Positions 36,287 through 44,961 of a stretch of 64,000 nucleotides of DNA are shown piece after piece (the first letter of the stretch is position 1; the number at the start of each line of letters is the position of its first letter). Source of the stretch: Flavobacterium humidisoli (GTDB taxonomy: Bacteria > Bacteroidota > Bacteroidia > Flavobacteriales > Flavobacteriaceae); NCBI RefSeq assembly GCF_023272795.1, contig NZ_CP096829.1, forward strand, positions 4,216,001-4,280,000, in the 5' to 3' direction. The notes beneath the pieces were generated by a model. That model did not search any database and was not told the origin of the DNA. It worked only from the letters and a program-made list of their open reading frames with translations. The position numbers and the translations under genes are program-made.

Positions 36287-37009
36287 TTAGAAAGCTCTTC
36301 TATATTTATTCATAATTGTTTTGAACAAATCTTTATTGGATGGCGGCGAAAGCACAATTGCTCTCGAACCAGAATTTATAGATTCTTCGATATTATGTAA
36401 ACTTTTCCCGCCAGTTGCCATTACAGGAAAATCGGGAAATTTAGCCGTAATTTCTTTTACAATTTTAGCAGTATGTGCTCCTCCAGAAACATGAAAAATA
36501 TTTACTCCTGCATCGATTTTTCCTTTCAAAAAATTATAATCAGATGAAGCAACAGTTGCTACAATTGGTATCGCAATTTTTTCTCTTATTTTCTTAATGT
36601 CTTTATTTTCAAACGGAATATTAACAATAATTCCTGCAGCTCCAGCCTCTTCTGCATAAATTGCCATTTCTACCGATTTTTTCCCTTTAGTTGTTCCGCC
36701 TCCAACACCACATACGATAGGTTTTCCTGCAAAATCAATCAACGTTTTGATTATTTTAGGAGATGGCGGAAAAGGATAAACAGCCAAAATAGCATCGGAA
36801 TCATTATTTTCTATAAGTGCCATATCTGTAGAGAAGAGAAACGATTTTAATTTTTCATTTCCTAATTGTAATCCTCGACAGTTTTTACTAATCAATTCTG
36901 GTGTAGAAAGTGCTTTATTTACAGTCTTGCTTCTTCTAAATAATCTATCCCAGAGAGAAATTTTCTTCTTATTTCCCCAAAATGATTCTGAAATTAAATT
37001 GATTTCCAT
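36287..37009 (-). CDS. TIM-barrel protein of unknown function
   Basis: This 240-residue protein has a (beta/alpha)8-like pattern, recognisable from about residue 75: strands KPIVCGVGGGT, AAGIIVNIPF, IAIPIVATVAS, VNIFHVSGG, FPVMATGGKS and SRAIVLSPPS. The last two resemble the phosphate-binding loops of ThiG/KDPG-aldolase/nitronate-monooxygenase-type barrels. An N-terminal extension of about 70 residues has a basic patch (WDRLFRRSK). No catalytic residues can be assigned and substrate is unknown. An imperfect inverted repeat GGTCGTAA/TTATGACC abuts the start (37010-37033), and REP-like clusters flank the gene on both sides. Confidence 0.7.
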   Translation of the reverse strand: MEINLISESFWGNKKKISLWDRLFRRSKTVNKALSTPELISKNCRGLQLGNEKLKSFLFSTDMALIENNDSDAILAVYPFPPSPKIIKTLIDFAGKPIVCGVGGGTTKGKKSVEMAIYAEEAGAAGIIVNIPFENKDIKKIREKIAIPIVATVASSDYNFLKGKIDAGVNIFHVSGGAHTAKIVKEITAKFPDFPVMATGGKSLHNIEESINSGSRAIVLSPPSNKDLFKTIMNKYRRAF

Positions 37010-37218
37010 GGTCGTAATTTTTGCATTATGACCAAATTTAGAACATTGAAATTTATTTTATTTATAAAATAAGAGCGAAAAATTATATTTTGTAATGAGT
37101 TAAGGAAAATTTGTAGTGAAATAAAATCTGCCGTATAGTGTAATGAAAAAGCTAGCAAAAAGTAGAATTCAATATTTCAAAATATAACCAAACAAGAAAT
37201 AATTTAAAATGGGATTAT

Positions 37219-37385
37219 CATTCCGTAGGAATGTTTGATTGGTAGAAAAAAAAGACAACCACATTAACGTTCCGTAGGAACGTTTGATATACGCCACCAT
37301 AAAAAATGATAAAAACCAAACGTTCCTGCGGAACGTAAAACAATGACAACAAAATAGTTCTACCAACCAAATGTTCCTACGGAAC
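37219..37385. repeat. REP-like palindrome cluster B, nested inverted repeat
   Basis: Four palindromes occur: CATTCCGTAGGAATG (37219-37233), ACGTTCCGTAGGAACGT (37267-37283), ACGTTCCTGCGGAACGT (37320-37336) and GTTCCTACGGAAC (37373-37385). The outer pair extends to a 27-nt arm (37221-37247 against 37358-37384, 24 matches) and the inner pair also face each other, so the block can fold as one long hairpin. Apart from this, 37010-37411 holds only AT-rich DNA. Confidence 0.85.
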
Positions 37386-37411
37386 AAAGAGATATTTTAC
37401 TTGAAAAGATT

Positions 37412-38509
37412 TTAATTTTTAGTCTTTTTCTTTTTAGACTTTTTCCCTTTCTTCCACCAAATAATAAATCCCGTAATAGGCAAAGAAGCTCCAATCAAAC
37501 TGACCAAACTCCAGATTATTTTCCCTGTAATACCAAAGAAAACTCCTGTATGGAGATCATGATTACTGGCTTCATAAACATCGGCTGCGTTATTGTCTTT
37601 GTATAATTTAGTGCGAAGCATCTGTCCTGTTTTTCCATCAAAGAAAAGCGTGTTTTGGTTTCTTGCCCAATCATTTGGATACGTCATTCTTAATCGCAAT
37701 TCTCCTGTTTTTCTTATCGAAAATGAAACTGAAGTTGCGCCAGGATATTTTGCATTAGCACTTTCGTAGATATTATTATAACGAACAGGAATTGTAGTCG
37801 AATCTATTTTAGCAGTAGAAACTACTTCATCACCTTTTCTAAGTTTACTTCCTGTCACTATGCTCACGCCTTTTTTTACAGCATCGTATTTAAAATACGT
37901 TCCCGAAAAAGCAATTAAAAGCAAAAATAAAGAAGCGTAAAATCCTAAAACTTGATGCAGATCGAAATTTACTCTTTTAAAAGAACCGCTCCACTTTATT
38001 TTTAAAGATTGTTTAATTAAACGTCTTTGATTTGGAAACCATAAAATTAATCCCGTAATCAGCATAACAATGAAAATTACAACGGACCATCCTTGAATAA
38101 ATTCACCAACTTCTCCCAATAACAAAGTGCGGTGTATTTCCAGAACCGTATTGAGCCAGTCTGCTCCTTTCTGGTTTATTAAAGTACCATCGTACGGATT
38201 AAAATAATAGGTCTTTTTCTTTTTTGTCGAAATTTGAACTGTGGCATTCGGTTCTTTTTTGTCAATTTTTAGAGCCGTGATTTTCTGCTTCGGTTCCAGA
38301 CGTTCATAATTTTCAATTATAGTTTTTAAACCTATAAATGGCTTTTCCTGAACAGGAACGTGAAGATATTCTTTCTGCGAAAAAACACGAATTTCTTCTT
38401 CAAAAACATAAAGAAATCCGGTAATGCTCACTATAAAAACAATGAGGCCCGATGCTAAACCGAGCCACAAATGTATTTGTCTAATAGTATTTTTAAAACC
38501 TTGGGTCAT
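37412..38509 (-). CDS. PepSY-associated transmembrane protein
   Basis: The product has 365 residues from the ATG at 38509. The first helix carries the PepSY_TM signature RQIHLWLGLASGLIVFIVSITG. A periplasmic PepSY-like region contains YFNPYDG, and further helices include HQVLGFYASLFLLLIAF and a C-terminal one before a Lys-rich tail. The repeated HxxxG positions can bind heme, and members near siderophore receptors are thought to reduce ferric siderophores or assist uptake. It lies 56 bp downstream of the siderophore-type receptor on the same strand, so the pair probably works together in iron acquisition. Confidence 0.9.
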   Translation of the reverse strand: MTQGFKNTIRQIHLWLGLASGLIVFIVSITGFLYVFEEEIRVFSQKEYLHVPVQEKPFIGLKTIIENYERLEPKQKITALKIDKKEPNATVQISTKKKKTYYFNPYDGTLINQKGADWLNTVLEIHRTLLLGEVGEFIQGWSVVIFIVMLITGLILWFPNQRRLIKQSLKIKWSGSFKRVNFDLHQVLGFYASLFLLLIAFSGTYFKYDAVKKGVSIVTGSKLRKGDEVVSTAKIDSTTIPVRYNNIYESANAKYPGATSVSFSIRKTGELRLRMTYPNDWARNQNTLFFDGKTGQMLRTKLYKDNNAADVYEASNHDLHTGVFFGITGKIIWSLVSLIGASLPITGFIIWWKKGKKSKKKKTKN

Positions 38510-38565
38510 AATTTGCAATAAAATCCAAATGTAGATAATATGATTCTAAATGACGAATTGTAATC

Positions 38566-40947
38566 TTAGAATTTAAACGTAATATTTCCTGTAACTCTCG
38601 TTGGGTTTTGAGCCGCTAAACGATAAGACCAGTATTTTTCGTTGGTGAGATTATCTACTTTTAATCCTAATCTAAATTTTGGTCTATCATAAAACACAGA
38701 AGCATCCAAAACGGTATAAGAAGGAATACTAAATTTAAAAGTTGAAGTATTCGTTTGATAATATTCGCTTCCATAAATTCCTCCAAAACCAAATCCAAGA
38801 CCTGAAGCAGCACCTTCTGTCAATCTATAACTTGCCCAAAGATTGGCCGTTGTAGGCGAACCAGCAGTTGTTGGCCTTAAACCATTAATGCTCGGATTTG
38901 CTTTTGTATATTTACTGTCATTGTACGTGTAACCTGCAACGATATTTAAACCTTTAATTGGATTTGCAATGAATTCAGCTTCAAAACCTTTACTTAATTG
39001 CGTTCCGTCCTGAATCTGAAAGTTGATGTGATCTGGATCATCACGAGTAACATTGGTTACTTTGATATCGTAATAGCTAAAAGTTGCGCTAATTTTATTA
39101 AAGCCAAATTTAACTCCACCTTCTAATTGATTGGCTTGATTTGGTTTGAAAGTATTTCCGTCAAAATCAGATCCGCCAACATTGTTGAATCCGTTCATGT
39201 AATTTCCGAAAACAGAAACCTTATCTTTAACCACTTGATAAACCGCTCCCAATCTCGGAGAAAAGGCCGTTTGATTATAATTTCCAGCAATAGAATCGCG
39301 ACTTGGATAATACACTCCCTTATTGATATAACGGTCAGCTCTAACACCTGCCATTACCAATAATTTATCTGTAACATTCAACACATCAGAAACATACGCA
39401 CTATAAGTTCTTTCGTCATTCGATACCAAATTAGTGTATGTTGCATTTGCAAATAAAGGCTCTATTTTATTGATTGTAAAATTGTTGTATGCATCTCCAG
39501 GTTTTCTAAAGTTAAGCGCTGGCATGTTTACCGTTGCATCGTTGCGTGTCGCGCGAAGACTGTAAAAATCTAAACCTGCCACTACTCTATTACGCAATTT
39601 GCCTATTTTAAAGTCTCCGTTGAAATTCTGCTGAATATCTGTACCATAATAGGGATAATCTTGATTGGTAACTTGCTGTCTAAGAGTTTCATTACTTAAC
39701 ATCGTCAAAGCCACAACATATCCTTCAGATGAAGATCTTGTACGGGAAACGATGGTCTGTGAAGTCCACTCTTCTGAAATTTTATACTTCAATTGAGCAA
39801 AAATATTGTACTGCTGACCTGTATAGTTTACGGTATTATTTGCAAAAGAAAGCTTATACGGAATTCCTAATTCTTCTATGCTGTGAGCAGTCGCATCTGC
39901 TTTTGTATAAGGCGCTAACCTTGTTGGAGACGTTCCTTTAGAAACACTAAACTCAGCATCAATTAACAAAGTCAGACTTTCATTTACTTCATAAGAAAAA
40001 CTTGGCGCGATGAAAAAACTTTTATTAAAACCTGCGTCTTGAAAGCTTCTCTCGCTGTGCAATGCCGTATTAATTCTAAAAAGAGCCGTTTTGTCTTCAT
40101 TAAGAGGCGTATTAATATCAGCCGTTAAACGGTTCAAATCCCAATCGCCAGCCGAATAAGAAACCTCTCCTTTAAAGAAATTAAAAGGCTTTTTAGTAAC
40201 TCTATTAAACAATCCGCCAAAAGAAGAAATAGTACTTCCAAACAAAGTTGCCGATGGTCCTTTGATAACTTCAATACGCTCTAAATTGGAAGGATCAATT
40301 GTATTATAGGTAAAACTTCCAACCCCATTTCTTACTAATTGAGGCGTTGCAAAACCTCTAGAAATGTTAGTCGTTCTACCTTGATTTCTCACTTCGGCAA
40401 TACCTGCGCCAGGAACGTTTTTAAAAGCACTGTTGTAATCTGTAATCACTTGCTCTTTCATCAATTCCTTACTAACAATAGTATAAACCTGAGGATTCTC
40501 CATGTTTTTGAGTTTCATTTTAGAAACCTCTTCACTTTCTTTTCTTGCAAATCGGTTTCCTCCAGAGCTTACAATTACTTCTTCTAATTTTTGCGAAGTG
40601 TAGGCCATTTCAAAATCAAGAGTAACTTCTGTGTTATTCTGATCCACAATAACAGAAACTGGAGAAGATTCGTAACCATTCAATTTTATTTCAACAAAAT
40701 AGGTTCCAAAAGGAATATTTTTTAATTGATACGCACCATCAGAATCGGTCGTTGTAGTTTTATTTAGTTCTGAAATTTTCACTGTTGCACCTTGTAAAAA
40801 ATTTCCGTCTTTAAGAACAGCCTTACCAGAAATTGTACCAACAGTTGATTGAGAAAAAGCCGTTTCTGAACAGGAGAAAAGAATCAAAAAGGCAACAAAC
40901 ACTTGACTTATAACATTGTTTTTAAGTGTTTTAAAAATTGTTTTCAT
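38566..40947 (-). CDS. TonB-dependent siderophore-type receptor
   Basis: The product has 793 residues. A signal peptide (about 1-33) is followed by a CarboxypepD_reg-like domain (about 38-115, GKAVLKDGNFLQGATVKI). The plug domain (about 120-260) includes GGLFNRVTKKP and the IEVIKGPSATLFG motif typical of siderophore receptors. A 22-strand barrel ends in NPTRVTGNITFKF, with a terminal aromatic residue. It imports a ferric chelate across the outer membrane with TonB energy. Iron-dependent control is expected but no Fur box was recognised. The PepSY gene follows directly. Confidence 0.94.
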   Translation of the reverse strand: MKTIFKTLKNNVISQVFVAFLILFSCSETAFSQSTVGTISGKAVLKDGNFLQGATVKISELNKTTTTDSDGAYQLKNIPFGTYFVEIKLNGYESSPVSVIVDQNNTEVTLDFEMAYTSQKLEEVIVSSGGNRFARKESEEVSKMKLKNMENPQVYTIVSKELMKEQVITDYNSAFKNVPGAGIAEVRNQGRTTNISRGFATPQLVRNGVGSFTYNTIDPSNLERIEVIKGPSATLFGSTISSFGGLFNRVTKKPFNFFKGEVSYSAGDWDLNRLTADINTPLNEDKTALFRINTALHSERSFQDAGFNKSFFIAPSFSYEVNESLTLLIDAEFSVSKGTSPTRLAPYTKADATAHSIEELGIPYKLSFANNTVNYTGQQYNIFAQLKYKISEEWTSQTIVSRTRSSSEGYVVALTMLSNETLRQQVTNQDYPYYGTDIQQNFNGDFKIGKLRNRVVAGLDFYSLRATRNDATVNMPALNFRKPGDAYNNFTINKIEPLFANATYTNLVSNDERTYSAYVSDVLNVTDKLLVMAGVRADRYINKGVYYPSRDSIAGNYNQTAFSPRLGAVYQVVKDKVSVFGNYMNGFNNVGGSDFDGNTFKPNQANQLEGGVKFGFNKISATFSYYDIKVTNVTRDDPDHINFQIQDGTQLSKGFEAEFIANPIKGLNIVAGYTYNDSKYTKANPSINGLRPTTAGSPTTANLWASYRLTEGAASGLGFGFGGIYGSEYYQTNTSTFKFSIPSYTVLDASVFYDRPKFRLGLKVDNLTNEKYWSYRLAAQNPTRVTGNITFKF

Positions 40948-40983
40948 ATAAAATTTATAATTTATCCTTATTTAGACTGGTTA

Positions 40984-40991
40984 CAAATATA
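40984..40991 (-). promoter_or_regulatory. candidate promoter -7 box of the siderophore receptor
   Basis: CAAATATA on the plus strand is TATATTTG on the coding strand, an exact TAnnTTTG, 37 bp before the ATG. A TTTC near 41013-41016 could be a degenerate -33 box. Confidence 0.45.
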
Positions 40992-41521
40992 TAAATGAGA
41001 ACTGACTTCTTAGAAAAAGATTAAAACTTTCTTAAAAAAAAATTAAAAGCAAACAATACTATTTTCTTGCTTTCGAAAAGAGCTACTGCTTAAAAGATTA
41101 CACATTAAAATCTTTTTTTTTTTTGAACAACCATTTTATACCATTCTGGCCACTTTTAAAATCTCATTTCTAACTTTATAAAGTTGCTTATCTATAACTT
41201 TAGATTGTTTTTGAAAGTAAAATTTTACTATCAAACTGTTATAGTGCAAGTGTTCTAAATTTAAATGCATCAGAAGTAAATTCTACATTTTATACGATAA
41301 AGCACAGCATTAACCCTTATTCTCTTCTTTTAAATTATAATTTTATAGAAAAAAGACTACTTCTCAAATAGATATAAATCAAACCTTACGTTTTGCAAAG
41401 TGAACAGATTGTTATGATTTTTAGAATTGGGTTGCAGAAACCGTTATTCTTTTTTATTTTTATGAAATCGTGTGAAACTCTAATCACTCGATTTAATATT
41501 TAAAAATAAGAGAAAACTAAA
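40992..41521. other. 530-bp intergenic region between divergent genes
   Basis: The DNA is very AT-rich with a 12-nt T run near 41113. It separates the divergent receptor and fructokinase genes. Apart from the receptor promoter and a near-consensus TACGTTTT around 41388-41395 upstream of the kinase, no gene, hairpin or repeat was recognised. Confidence 0.5.
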
Positions 41522-42421
41522 ATGAGCAACGACAAAAAACTAAAAGCTGTCGCTTTCGGAGAAGTACTTTGGGATATTTTTGGCAATGAAAAGAAAATTG
41601 GTGGAGCGCCATTAAATGTTGCGCTGCGCATGAAAGCCTTAGGCGTTGATTCTAATATGATTAGCTGTGTAGGAAATGATGCAGATGGAGAGGAAATTAT
41701 AAACGAAGTCAGCAAACTAGGTCTAGAAACAAATACTCTTTTAAGATCTAATGATTTCCCGACAGGATTGGTCAATGTAACATTAGACGAAAGTAAATCG
41801 GCTACTTATGAGATTCTTTATCCTTCGGCTTGGGACAAAATTATCCTAAACGAAGAAACGAGAGAATTGGTCGTAAACTCAGATGTTTTAATTTATGGAA
41901 GTTTGGTCTGCAGAGATGAAGTTTCTAGAAAAGCTTTAGAAGAATTACTCCACACGCATACCTATAAAGTTTTTGATGTCAATCTTCGAAAACCACATTA
42001 TGATTACGAAATTCTACAACACTTAATGCAGTCTGCAAATTTCATCAAATTTAATGATGAAGAGCTGATGGAAATAAGTGCTGCATTAGATTCTCCTTAC
42101 AACACTTTAGAAGAAAATATGAACTTCATCTGTTCTTTAACCAATGCCACGGCAATCTGTGTGACAAGAGGAAAAGATGGAGCTTTACTTTTATGGGATA
42201 AACATCTTTACGAAAACGAAGGCTATACCGTAAAAGTTGAAGATACAGTTGGTGCAGGAGATTCATTTTTAGGAGCTTTGGTCACTTCACTTTTAAATGG
42301 AAAAGAACCACAAGCGGCCTTAAATTTTGCTTGTGCCACGGGAGCTTTAGTCGCCGGATCTGCAGGTGGAAATCCCGAAATTTCAATCTTTGACATTGAA
42401 AATTTGATCAATAAAAACTAA
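41522..42421 (+). CDS. PfkB-family carbohydrate kinase, probable fructokinase
   Basis: This 299-residue ribokinase-fold protein has the N-terminal PfkB motif (FGEVLWDIFGNEKKIGGAPL) and the C-terminal signature DTVGAGDSFLGALV with its catalytic Asp. The opening AFGEVLWD and the GGAPLNVA segment are typical of bacterial fructokinases. It should phosphorylate fructose to fructose 6-phosphate with ATP. The next gene uses fructose 6-phosphate as acceptor for sucrose-phosphate synthesis and the third can split sucrose-type sugars. The context therefore supports fructose as the substrate. An intervening terminator suggests partly separate transcription. Confidence 0.88.
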   Translation: MSNDKKLKAVAFGEVLWDIFGNEKKIGGAPLNVALRMKALGVDSNMISCVGNDADGEEIINEVSKLGLETNTLLRSNDFPTGLVNVTLDESKSATYEILYPSAWDKIILNEETRELVVNSDVLIYGSLVCRDEVSRKALEELLHTHTYKVFDVNLRKPHYDYEILQHLMQSANFIKFNDEELMEISAALDSPYNTLEENMNFICSLTNATAICVTRGKDGALLLWDKHLYENEGYTVKVEDTVGAGDSFLGALVTSLLNGKEPQAALNFACATGALVAGSAGGNPEISIFDIENLINKN

Positions 42422-42433
42422 AAGAAAAAGCTT

Positions 42434-42464
42434 ATTGCCTGATTTAAAAAATCAGGCTTTTTTT
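42434..42464 (+). terminator. terminator after the fructokinase gene
   Basis: The arms GCCTGATTT (42437-42445) and AAATCAGGC (42449-42457) have a 3-nt loop and a following run of T to 42464. It may only attenuate, since the downstream gene is functionally related. Confidence 0.85.
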
Positions 42465-42583
42465 ATACTTAAAACATACCGTTTCTATTAAAAATATGGG
42501 AAATATGTAAATTTAAAACGTAATTATTTCTTCCTAATCGATATAAGCGCTGTAAATTGCATTTTTAAAATAATTAATGAAGA

Positions 42584-44761
42584 ATGATGAAAAAATTACG
42601 AATTTCTCTTATCAATATACACGGACTTTTGAAGGGTTCTGGTCTCGAAATCGGTCGAGATGCTGACAACGGAGGTCAGACCAAATACATATACGAACTA
42701 GCAGAATTTTTATCGCAACATGAAGATGTAGAACACGTTCATCTTTTTACCAGATTAATAGATGATCCCGCTCTTTCGCCAGAATACGCCGTACCTATAG
42801 AAATTATAAATGATAAACTGGACATAAGGCGCATTCCGTTTCTGGGGAAAAAGTATAAAGCAAAAGAACAGCTTTGGGAAGGTCTTGATACTTTTGTGAA
42901 CGGCGCAATGCAACACATCAAACAATACAATATTTTCCCAGATTGGATTCACTCCCACTACGCTGATGCGGGATATGCTGCAGCCGAATTGTCAGCCGTT
43001 TTAAACATTCCTTTCGCACATACAGGACATTCTTTAGGATTCTACAAAAAGAAAAAACTAATTGAAAGCGGAGAAACGGAAGAAGAACTTGAAAAAAAAT
43101 ACAAATTCAAAGCCAGAATCGCTGCCGAAGAAAGAACATTAGAACTCGCAGAATTTATTGTTACTTCTACCGAACAGGAAATTGAAACCTATAAAGCATA
43201 CAAAAACTTCGAATTAGGAAAATACCACGCCATTTCTCCTGGAATTGATACCCGAAAATTTGTTCCTTATTATTATCAAGAAAACGATTCGGACAAACAT
43301 ATGGAAGAAGCGCAACGAAAATATTGGGTTGCCGAAAGCATTTCTAAATTTTTAACCAATCCGCACAAGCCTATAATTCTGGCACTTTCAAGACCTGACC
43401 GTCATAAAAACTTGAATACTTTAATTGAAGTTTACGGAAAAGACAAAGAACTCCAAAGCATGGCCAATCTGGTCATTTTTGCTGGTATTCGAAAAGATAT
43501 TGCCAAAATGCCAGAATCTGAAAAGAACGTTTTGACAGATTTGCTTCTTTTGATGGATAAATACGATCTGTACGGAAAAATGGCAATTCCGAAGAAACAT
43601 GATGTCGAAAATGAAGTATCGATTATCTACCGTTATGCCGCAGAAAAAAGAGGCGTTTTTGTGAATTTAGCTTTGCATGAAAACTTCGGTTTGACTGTAA
43701 TAGAATCGGCTAGTTCTGGGCTTCCCGTTGTGGTAACCAAAAATGGTGGGCCTTCAGAAATTATTCCGGTTTGTCAAAACGGAGAATTGGTAAATCCACA
43801 AGAAGAAAGCCAAATTAAAAAAGCGCTCCGCAATATTCTAACCGATGAAAATAAATGGAAATATTATTCGAATAATGGAGCGATCAATATTCAAAAACAT
43901 TACAGCTGGATTAGCCACGTCAATCACTATGTAGATATAATTAATGAAAACCTATCTGTTTCCTCGACTGGAATCAAAAAACAGCATTATCCAAATATCA
44001 ATATCGACCGATTGAAAAGAAAAATAGATCATCTTTTGGTTTCAGATATTGACGGCACTTTAATAGAACCAAAACTAGCCAATCCAGGTTTGAAAGAATT
44101 AAAAGCCCATTTAACCAATCGTACCGACAAAATGGCTTTTGCAATGGCTTCTGGACGCAATTTGGCACTTGTAAAAAAAGTAATTGACGAAGAAGAATTT
44201 CCTCTACCCGATTTCATTATCTGTTCAGTTGGAACTGAAATCTATTACACAAACGGAAAGGATTATATTTTAGATAAAGGCTGGGCCAAGTTTCTCTCTG
44301 GAAGATGGAAAAGAGAAGAAATTGTCAATAAACTGAAAGGCATAAAATGGATTAAACTGCAGGAAGAAGAAGCGCAAAATCCTTTTAAAATTTCTTATTA
44401 CTATGACAAAGAACATTACAATCATGACGAGTTAATTCAAGTTTTAGGAACAGGATGGTACAAAGTCAATATTATTCCGAGTCACGGTCAGTTTTTAGAT
44501 TTTATTCCGAAAAGAGCTTCTAAAGGAAATGCTATTAAATTTTTATGCAGAAAATGGTCCATTCCTTTAGGAAATGTAATTGCTGCGGGAGATTCTGGAA
44601 ATGATGTTGATATGTTTAGAGGTCCAGTAAAAGGGATTATAGTAGGAAATCGAAGTTCTGAACTTGCCGATTACGAAACAACCAAAAGCATATATGTTGC
44701 TAAAAATTCGGCCTCAGAAGGGATTTTGGAAGGATTAAAATATTATAAAGTCATAAAATAA
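42584..44761 (+). CDS. sucrose-phosphate synthase with fused HAD phosphatase domain
   Basis: This 725-residue bifunctional protein begins with a GT-B glycosyltransferase (about 1-465). It carries the GGQTKYIYELAEFL loop and HSHYADAGYAAAELS, and the donor-site motif LHENFGLTVIESASSGLPVV, all typical of sucrose-phosphate synthase (GT4). A sucrose-phosphate-phosphatase-like HAD domain (about 480-725) follows, with motif I SDIDGT and motif III GDSGNDVDMF. The first domain joins a nucleotide-glucose and fructose 6-phosphate, and the second would release sucrose. Both catalytic signatures are intact. This enzyme is best known from cyanobacteria and some proteobacteria, so its place in a Bacteroidota genome is of interest. 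Confidence 0.88.
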   Translation: MMKKLRISLINIHGLLKGSGLEIGRDADNGGQTKYIYELAEFLSQHEDVEHVHLFTRLIDDPALSPEYAVPIEIINDKLDIRRIPFLGKKYKAKEQLWEGLDTFVNGAMQHIKQYNIFPDWIHSHYADAGYAAAELSAVLNIPFAHTGHSLGFYKKKKLIESGETEEELEKKYKFKARIAAEERTLELAEFIVTSTEQEIETYKAYKNFELGKYHAISPGIDTRKFVPYYYQENDSDKHMEEAQRKYWVAESISKFLTNPHKPIILALSRPDRHKNLNTLIEVYGKDKELQSMANLVIFAGIRKDIAKMPESEKNVLTDLLLLMDKYDLYGKMAIPKKHDVENEVSIIYRYAAEKRGVFVNLALHENFGLTVIESASSGLPVVVTKNGGPSEIIPVCQNGELVNPQEESQIKKALRNILTDENKWKYYSNNGAINIQKHYSWISHVNHYVDIINENLSVSSTGIKKQHYPNINIDRLKRKIDHLLVSDIDGTLIEPKLANPGLKELKAHLTNRTDKMAFAMASGRNLALVKKVIDEEEFPLPDFIICSVGTEIYYTNGKDYILDKGWAKFLSGRWKREEIVNKLKGIKWIKLQEEEAQNPFKISYYYDKEHYNHDELIQVLGTGWYKVNIIPSHGQFLDFIPKRASKGNAIKFLCRKWSIPLGNVIAAGDSGNDVDMFRGPVKGIIVGNRSSELADYETTKSIYVAKNSASEGILEGLKYYKVIK

Positions 44762-44961
44762 GCATTTATTACAGATAAAAAATTTAAACATATAAAGCGA
44801 TGTGTTTTATTATAAGTAAAATGCCTTTTAGACAAAGTAAAGCTATGATTCTATGTTTTAGAAAAAATAATTCGAGAAAATTCGCGCCATTGCTTCGCCT
44901 ATTCGCTGTCGTGCGAGTTGTGGCTAAAAAAATATACTAACAGTTTAAAATAAATAATAAA
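44762..44961. other. 200-bp intergenic region with a GC-rich island
   Basis: Most is AT-rich. Around 44880-44930 a markedly GC-richer stretch includes ATTCGCTGTCGTGCGAG, similar to ATTCGCTGGCGCGAG near 29730. It may be the remnant of a dispersed repeat. Confidence 0.3.
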
